From positions 1 to 9,972 of the forward strand of contig DASSJI010000259.1 of the NCBI GenBank assembly GCA_035691285.1: a DNA stretch of 9,972 nucleotides, in the 5' to 3' direction. This document shows positions 5,326-9,972 of this stretch, one piece after another (within the stretch, counting starts at the first letter, position 1; every line of letters starts with the position of its first letter). The DNA is from DATFEN01 sp035691285. GTDB lineage: Bacteria; Acidobacteriota; Vicinamibacteria; Fen-336. The translations under genes were made by a program, and so were the position numbers. The notes beneath the pieces are model-generated. The model saw nothing but the letters and a program-made list of their open reading frames with translations. It was not told the DNA's origin and did no database searches.

Positions 5326-7964
5326 CTCTCCGAGCAGGAACGAAGCTCGGCTCCTACGAGATCGTCGCGCCCCTGGGCGCGGGCGGGATGGGGGAGGTCT
5401 ACCGAGCCCGCGACCCGAGGCTCCAGCGGGACGTCGCGATCAAGGTGCTACCCGCCCGGCTCTCCGAGGACGCCGACGCCCTCGCGCGCTTCGAGCGCGA
5501 GGCGCGGGCGGTGGCTGCGCTGTCCCACCCGAACATCCTCGCCATCTACGAATTCGGCCGACACGACGCCACGGCCTACGCGGTGACGGAGCTCCTGGAA
5601 GGCGAGACGCTGCGCTCGCGGCTGGAGGGGGGACCCCTGCCGCCGCGCAAGGTCGCCGAGGTCGGGGCGCAGATCGCGCGGGGGCTGGCCGCTGCCCACG
5701 ACCGGGGCGTCGTCCACCGCGACCTGAAGCCCGACAACGTCTTCATCACGAGGGAAGGGCAGGTCAAGATCCTCGACTTCGGCCTGGCCCGATCGCCGGT
5801 GGCTCGCGAGGCCGAGTCGGGGATGGAGTCCCCGACGCTCACGCGGCACACCGATCCGGGCACGGTGATGGGAACCGCAGCGTACATGTCTCCGGAGCAG
5901 GTCAAGGGCCAGCCCGTGGACCACCGCTCCGACATCTTCGCGTTCGGCGCGGTCCTGTACGAGATGGCGACCGGGCATCGGGCCTTTCAAAGCGCGTCGG
6001 CAGCCGAGACGATGGCGGCCATCCTGCGTGCCGAGGCTCCGGAGCCTCCGCAGAGCCTCCCGGTCGGCATCGTGCGCATCGTCCGTCGCTGTCTCGAGAA
6101 GGACCGCGAAGGCCGCTTCCAGGCGGCTCGGGACATCGCTTTCGATCTCGAGGACACCAGCTCCGCGAGCGCACTCCCGGCGATGGCTCCCCCGCCCGCC
6201 CTCGGCGCGCGGCGCAGATGGCTGCTCCTGGCGGGGGCCGTGGTCGCCGTCGCGTGCGCCGCGTTCGTCGCCGGGCGTCGCTCCGCCTCGGCGCCGGCGT
6301 CTCACGCCCCGCTCAGGTTCCGGCAGGTCACCGACCTGCCGGGCGCCGAGACGTCGCCTCGCCTGTCGCCGGACGGACGCACGCTGGTCTTCGTGAGCCG
6401 CGCTTCCGGCAACGCCGACATCTACGTGCAGCGCGTCGGCGGCCACAATCCGATCAACATCACGAAGGACTGCGAGCTGGACGACTCGTCGCCGTCCTTC
6501 TCTCCCGACGGCGAGCGCATCGCCTTCCGCTCGCAGTGCGATGGCGGAGGGATCTTCCTGGTGGGCGCCACCGGCGAGTCGCGCAAGAGGGTCACCGACT
6601 TCGGGCACGACCCCGCCTGGTCGCCCGACGGCAAGAAGCTCGCGGTGGCGGCCGAGCAGACCCTGAACCCGATGAACAGGTACGTGGTCCCCAGCACGGT
6701 GTCGATCGTCGACGTGGACACCGGCGCCAGGCAGCCGTTGGCCTCGACCGACGCGATGCAACCCGCGTGGGCCCCGAGCGGGCGGCGAATCGCGTACTGG
6801 GGGCTGCGCGGAAGCGGCGGACGCGGAAGCGGCGGACAACGAGACCTGTGGACGATCGCGGTGGAACCCGGCGCGTCGCCCGTGGCCGTCACGAGCGACG
6901 GAGCCGTCGACTGGAATCCGGCCTGGTCACCGGACGGGCGCTGGCTGTACTTCGCGAGCAGCCGCGGCGGCGCGATGAACCTGTGGCGGGTCTCGATCGA
7001 CGAGACGACCGGCCGCGTCCTGTCCCCGCCCGAGCCGATGACGGTGCCGGCGCTCTGGAGCGGCGGCCTCGGCGTCTCCCGCGACGGCCGCAACCTGGTC
7101 TACGCTACGGCCGAGCCCCGGTCGAGCATCGAGCGCGTCGCGTTCGACCCGGTCCAGGGCGTGCTCGCCGGCGCCCCAGAGACGGTGCTCAAGGGCTCCC
7201 GCACCATCAACTCCCACAGCCCCTCGCCCGACGGCCAGTGGATCGCGTTCTCGAGCGGCGGCCTGCGGGAGAACCTGTTCGTCGTCCGCATGGACGGAAC
7301 GGGCTACCGGCAGCTCACCGACGACGAGTTCCGCAACCGCGGACCCGACTGGTCCCCCGACGGCCAGCGCATCGCGTTCTACACGGACAGGAGCGGGCGA
7401 TACGAGGCGTGGGCCATCCGCGCCGATGGCAGCGGTCTCGAGCAGCTCACCGACCTCGGCCCGGACGTGGGCCTGACGGTGCCTCGTTGGACACCGGACG
7501 GGCTGGGCCTCGTGACGAACGGGCCGCCGGTCCGCCTGTTCGACCTGAGGCGGCCTTTGAAGGAGCGCGAGACACGGTCGCTCGGGCCGATTGCGCCAGG
7601 CGTGGAGTTCTTCGGGGGCGTGTGGTCGCCGGACGGCTTGCGCCTGGTCGGCTGGAGCCTGCGGGCCGACGGCTCCCCCACGGACACGGTCGTGTACGAC
7701 GTCCCGACGAACGCCTATCGGCGGGTGCCGGAGGCGGGGTCGGGCGCCGTCTGGCTGAACGACGGCCACCGCCTGCTTTATCTCACGGCCGACGGCGCGC
7801 TCAGGCTGCTCGATCTCCGCTCGGTGCGGTCTCGGCAGCTGCTGCCAGCCGGCACGGCGGCCACAGCCTTCCCCTGGTCCTGCAGGCTGACGCGGGACAA
7901 CCGCTTCATCACGTTCCTCCACGACACCGCCGAAGGCGACGTGTGGCTGGCGGACCTCGACTAG
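5322..7964 (+). CDS. Ser/Thr protein kinase with TM helix and C-terminal TolB/PD40-type beta-propeller
   Basis: An 880-residue protein. The cytoplasmic kinase (11-275) has glycine loop GAGGMGEV (19-26), Lys41, Glu60, HRDLKPDN (132-139, Asp134), DFG (152-154) and SPE (190-192) in place of APE, with several Ser/Thr in the activation segment. RRR at 297-299 precedes a membrane helix (about 300-316), so residues from 320 are predicted outside. They form a propeller with repeated S-P-D-G turns at about 349, 394, 434, 536, 635, 678 and 769, and degenerate ones at 485, 586 and 724. Cys384 and Cys406 on neighbouring strands could form a disulfide. Such propellers may bind peptides or glycans and gate kinase activity; the ligand is unknown. 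The GTG start is chosen because it begins the usual 'xLxxGTxLGxYEI' opening and overlaps the preceding stop (GTGA). With no Shine-Dalgarno sequence, translation is probably coupled. Confidence 0.92.
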   Translation: MTLRAGTKLGSYEIVAPLGAGGMGEVYRARDPRLQRDVAIKVLPARLSEDADALARFEREARAVAALSHPNILAIYEFGRHDATAYAVTELLEGETLRSRLEGGPLPPRKVAEVGAQIARGLAAAHDRGVVHRDLKPDNVFITREGQVKILDFGLARSPVAREAESGMESPTLTRHTDPGTVMGTAAYMSPEQVKGQPVDHRSDIFAFGAVLYEMATGHRAFQSASAAETMAAILRAEAPEPPQSLPVGIVRIVRRCLEKDREGRFQAARDIAFDLEDTSSASALPAMAPPPALGARRRWLLLAGAVVAVACAAFVAGRRSASAPASHAPLRFRQVTDLPGAETSPRLSPDGRTLVFVSRASGNADIYVQRVGGHNPINITKDCELDDSSPSFSPDGERIAFRSQCDGGGIFLVGATGESRKRVTDFGHDPAWSPDGKKLAVAAEQTLNPMNRYVVPSTVSIVDVDTGARQPLASTDAMQPAWAPSGRRIAYWGLRGSGGRGSGGQRDLWTIAVEPGASPVAVTSDGAVDWNPAWSPDGRWLYFASSRGGAMNLWRVSIDETTGRVLSPPEPMTVPALWSGGLGVSRDGRNLVYATAEPRSSIERVAFDPVQGVLAGAPETVLKGSRTINSHSPSPDGQWIAFSSGGLRENLFVVRMDGTGYRQLTDDEFRNRGPDWSPDGQRIAFYTDRSGRYEAWAIRADGSGLEQLTDLGPDVGLTVPRWTPDGLGLVTNGPPVRLFDLRRPLKERETRSLGPIAPGVEFFGGVWSPDGLRLVGWSLRADGSPTDTVVYDVPTNAYRRVPEAGSGAVWLNDGHRLLYLTADGALRLLDLRSVRSRQLLPAGTAATAFPWSCRLTRDNRFITFLHDTAEGDVWLADLD
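6807..6836 (+). repeat. 15-bp tandem duplication within the kinase propeller
   Basis: CGCGGAAGCGGCGGA occurs twice back to back, in frame, giving Arg-Gly-Ser-Gly-Gly twice at about residues 496-505. It falls in a loop between propeller strands, so it lengthens a flexible loop without breaking the fold. It could expand or shrink by replication slippage. Confidence 0.85.
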
Positions 7965-7972
7965 CCCAGGAC

Positions 7973-9478
7973 GTGAAGGCGACGCGCGGCTGGGTGGTGG
8001 TGGCGGCTGGCGCGCTGCTCTTCGGCGTCGCCAGCGCGGCCGAGAACTTCACTCGCTACGCCGCCCTGCGCTCGACCTTCGCCGCTGACCTGGGCTCGTT
8101 CCACAACCAGGCCTTCAACCAGGCCCAGGGGCGCGACATCTCGTATCTGTTCATGGCCTCGTGGTTCAAGCCCGGGGACTTCGACGGGCCGTCAGTCTAC
8201 AGGTCGTGCCACTTCTCGCCCCTGCGGACCCTGGTCATCCCCTGGATCTATCGCCTGCATCCGCGCATCGAGACGCTCATGCTGCTCCAGGGGCTCGCGA
8301 TCGGCATCGGGGCGCTCGGCCTGTACGGCCTCGCGCTCGAGCGGGCGCGCAGCCCGGGCCTCGGCCTCCTGCTCGCCGTGAGCTACCTGCTCCATCCCGC
8401 CGTCCTCAACCTCGCGGCCAACGACTTCCGGGAGATCGCGCTCGGCCTGGGCCCGGCGCTGATCGCGCTCTGGCTCCACGCGACCGGGCGGACGGCCGCC
8501 TTCGTGGCGGCGGCGCTCGTCGCGCTCTCGGCTCGCTCCGAGTACGCGCTCCTCGTTGCGGCCGTCCCGCTGCTCGCTCGCCGGCTCGTTCCCGCGCCCT
8601 CCCGTGTTCCCGTCTGGCTCCCGCCTGCGCTCGCGGCGAGCTGGGGAGTCCTCGCCCACGGGTATTACCAGCACTTCTACGGGGTGACGTGGCCCGTCCT
8701 GGGCTATGCGGGACAAAGGCCTCTCGTCGAGGTTGGCGCCGAGCTCGTGCGGCGCATGCCCGCCCTCTTCGCATTGATGCAGGCGCCAGCGATGGTCGGC
8801 CTCTTGACGCCGGAGGCCTGGGCGCTCGCGCTGCCCTTCGCCGCCCTCGCGAAGCGCGTCCACGCCACGGAGTTCCCGCCCCACCACCTGCAGCATCTGG
8901 CTCCGGCCCTGGCGGCCGTGTTCTGGGCCTTCGCGGTCACGCTGGTGCGTCACTGGGATGGCCCGTGGCTCGCCGCGCGGCGCGGGCGGGCCGTCGCCGC
9001 GCTTTGTGGCGCGACGCTCGTGAGCTTCGCCGTCTTCGCCCACGCGGCGGCCTCGGCCTACCCGCGGGATCTGGGTCGCTTCGATCGGCTGGGCGAAGCG
9101 ATCGACGGCCTGCCGGCCGACGCGACCGTCGTGGCTCACGGTTCCCTCGCCGCCCGGCTCAGCCGCCATACGCGGGTGATCGACTACACGCGGCTTCCGT
9201 TCGGTGCGCCGCCATCGGCCGAGGAGGCCGCGACGACGCTGCCCGTGCTCGTGGCGTGCGCCGACCTCGTGGCCATCATGGAGGACCCGGCCCTCGAGAG
9301 CCTCGTCCGTGAGAGCGGCATCTTCGAAGCACCCCGCACGTTCCGCCGCTATCGTCTCTTCCTCCGCCGCGAGGACGCGCCGCGCGTCGCGGATGCGGAC
9401 GCGCGCCTCCAGCGCGCGCTCCTGTGGGATCGGCTCTCGTCCGAGCAGCGCCGTGGCGCGACGCTCGCACGGTGGTAG
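7973..9478 (+). CDS. DUF2079-like polytopic membrane protein (putative GT-C-type)
   Basis: A 501-residue membrane protein with about ten helices between residues 7 and 358, then a soluble C-terminal domain (365-468). Features that recall DUF2079 (PF09852) are the early loop with DLGSFHNQAFNQ (39-50), HFSP (80-83), NDFRE (150-154), SARSEYA (186-192) and a histidine-rich HHLQHLAP turn (304-311). In the tail, DATVVAHGSLAARLS fits the family's usual end domain. DUF2079 proteins resemble GT-C glycosyltransferases, which use polyprenyl-linked sugars outside the membrane, but their activity is not established. The GTG at 7973 gives a short basic N-terminus (MKATR) before the first helix; AGGA just upstream is very close. 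GTG codons at 7994-8002 are alternatives. Only 8 nt separate it from the kinase, so it is probably in the same operon. Confidence 0.75.
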   Translation: MKATRGWVVVAAGALLFGVASAAENFTRYAALRSTFAADLGSFHNQAFNQAQGRDISYLFMASWFKPGDFDGPSVYRSCHFSPLRTLVIPWIYRLHPRIETLMLLQGLAIGIGALGLYGLALERARSPGLGLLLAVSYLLHPAVLNLAANDFREIALGLGPALIALWLHATGRTAAFVAAALVALSARSEYALLVAAVPLLARRLVPAPSRVPVWLPPALAASWGVLAHGYYQHFYGVTWPVLGYAGQRPLVEVGAELVRRMPALFALMQAPAMVGLLTPEAWALALPFAALAKRVHATEFPPHHLQHLAPALAAVFWAFAVTLVRHWDGPWLAARRGRAVAALCGATLVSFAVFAHAAASAYPRDLGRFDRLGEAIDGLPADATVVAHGSLAARLSRHTRVIDYTRLPFGAPPSAEEAATTLPVLVACADLVAIMEDPALESLVRESGIFEAPRTFRRYRLFLRREDAPRVADADARLQRALLWDRLSSEQRRGATLARW

Positions 9479-9494
9479 GCTGGCGGGCTGGGGC

Positions 9495-9502
9495 AGGGAG
9501 GA
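9495..9502 (+). promoter_or_regulatory. Shine-Dalgarno sequence of the TPR gene
   Basis: AGGGAGGA stands 4 nt before the ATG at 9507, a strong site in a window where several starts have none. It sits at the end of a G-run-rich stretch (9482-9501). No promoter is evident in the 28-nt gap, so the gene may be transcribed with the operon upstream. Confidence 0.65.
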
Positions 9503-9506
9503 AGAG

Positions 9507-9972
9507 ATGCAGATCCTTGAACTCCGCGCGCGCACAGGAGCGGGCGCGTTGCTGGTGGGAGCGTGTGTGCTGGCCGCGTCCGTCGAGGCGCAGCCGGCCG
9601 CCGCGGCCAAGGTGCCGATCACGACGCGCTCCGAGGAAGCGCGCCAGCTCTACTTGAAGGGGCGCGACCTGGTCGAGCGACTGCGCGCGACCGACGCGAG
9701 GAAATACTACGCCGATGCCGCCGCAAAGGACCCGAGCTTCGCGCTGGCGCAGCTCGGCCTCGCCAACAGCGCGGGCACCGCGAAGGAGTTCTTCGAGGCG
9801 ACGAAGGCCGCGGTCGCGCTCTCCTCGAACGCGAGCGAGGGCGAGCGGCTGATGGTCCTGGGCGTCGACGCGGCCGCCAAGGCGGACTTCCCGGCACAGA
9901 AGGGCTACTACACGAAGCTCGTGGCGGCGTATCCGAACGACGAGCGAGCGCAGAACCTGCTGGGAGCCACCT
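9507..9972 (+). CDS. Secreted TPR-repeat protein, N-terminal part (runs off right edge)
   Basis: The frame is open from the ATG at 9507 to the window's end (155 codons seen). Residues 11-28 are an export signal: either cleavage after VEA (28), or lipoprotein processing at Cys20 (LVGAC), which would anchor it to the membrane. From residue 41 it reads SEEARQLYLKGRDLVERL, then helix pairs ending AAAKDPSFALAQLGLANSAG (71-90) and YYTKLVAAYPNDERAQNLLG (134-153), which have the Ala/Gly/Tyr/Pro pattern of TPR repeats. TPRs mediate protein contacts, and the seen part has no catalytic motif. Similar exported TPR proteins, sometimes with extra C-terminal domains, are common in Acidobacteriota and related phyla as I recall. 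Its role next to the propeller kinase is unknown. Confidence 0.85.
   Translation, partial: MQILELRARTGAGALLVGACVLAASVEAQPAAAAKVPITTRSEEARQLYLKGRDLVERLRATDARKYYADAAAKDPSFALAQLGLANSAGTAKEFFEATKAAVALSSNASEGERLMVLGVDAAAKADFPAQKGYYTKLVAAYPNDERAQNLLGAT

Noticed and set aside
5144..7972. N-terminal extension of the DUF2079-like frame across the whole kinase gene
   Set aside because: The frame is open only because stops are rare at this GC content. The sequence before 7973 is Arg-rich and lacks domains, and the real kinase is in another frame.
8192..9622. 476-codon - strand open frame opposite the DUF2079-like gene
   Set aside because: Its translation is Arg/Glu/His-rich without a fold, and it lies opposite a clear polytopic membrane protein.
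1..9972. CRISPR array, tRNA, rRNA, insertion sequence or phage genes
   Set aside because: No regularly spaced repeats, cloverleaf-like segments, transposase motifs or terminal inverted repeats were found on reading both strands by eye; short structured RNAs could still be missed.

Overview
This is a very GC-rich, gene-dense bacterial chromosome segment. Two Hanks-type Ser/Thr kinases of different architecture, a kinase fused to a TolB/PD40-type propeller, a DUF2079-like membrane protein and a TPR protein with an 'SEEAR..YLKGRDL' start together suggest a soil-type Acidobacteriota; Myxococcota or a related phylum is the main alternative. This is inferred from protein style alone. No rRNA, tRNA, CRISPR array, transposase or phage gene was seen.

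Left part (1-2613). The C-terminal end of a HEAT-repeat protein on the + strand converges on a receptor-like kinase on the - strand, and their TAG stop codons interlock in one CTAG. The kinase has a signal peptide, a TPR-like region, a Pro-rich linker, a PEGA domain, one membrane helix and then a cytoplasmic kinase. Its upstream region carries a -10 element very close to the start codon and a 14-bp perfect palindrome. A GC-rich stem-loop separates it from the next gene.

Middle part (2614-4781). Two genes diverge from a 149-bp intergenic region. The - strand gene encodes a ferritin-fold diiron protein with all seven metal ligands expected for an AurF-like oxygenase. The + strand gene encodes an alpha/beta-hydrolase with an intact catalytic triad fused to a LuxR-type DNA-binding domain, and appears to be leaderless. 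Two inverted repeats lie between them. The pair looks like a regulator and its enzyme: the hydrolase domain may sense or process a small molecule and control the oxygenase.

Right part (4846-9972). Three tightly packed genes look like an operon: a small multi-pass membrane protein (possibly DUF6010-like), a membrane kinase with a large periplasmic beta-propeller whose GTG start overlaps the previous stop (GTGA), and a DUF2079-like polytopic protein 8 bp further on. A secreted TPR protein follows after 28 bp and runs off the right edge. Function of this group is unknown; signalling at the cell envelope is the best guess.
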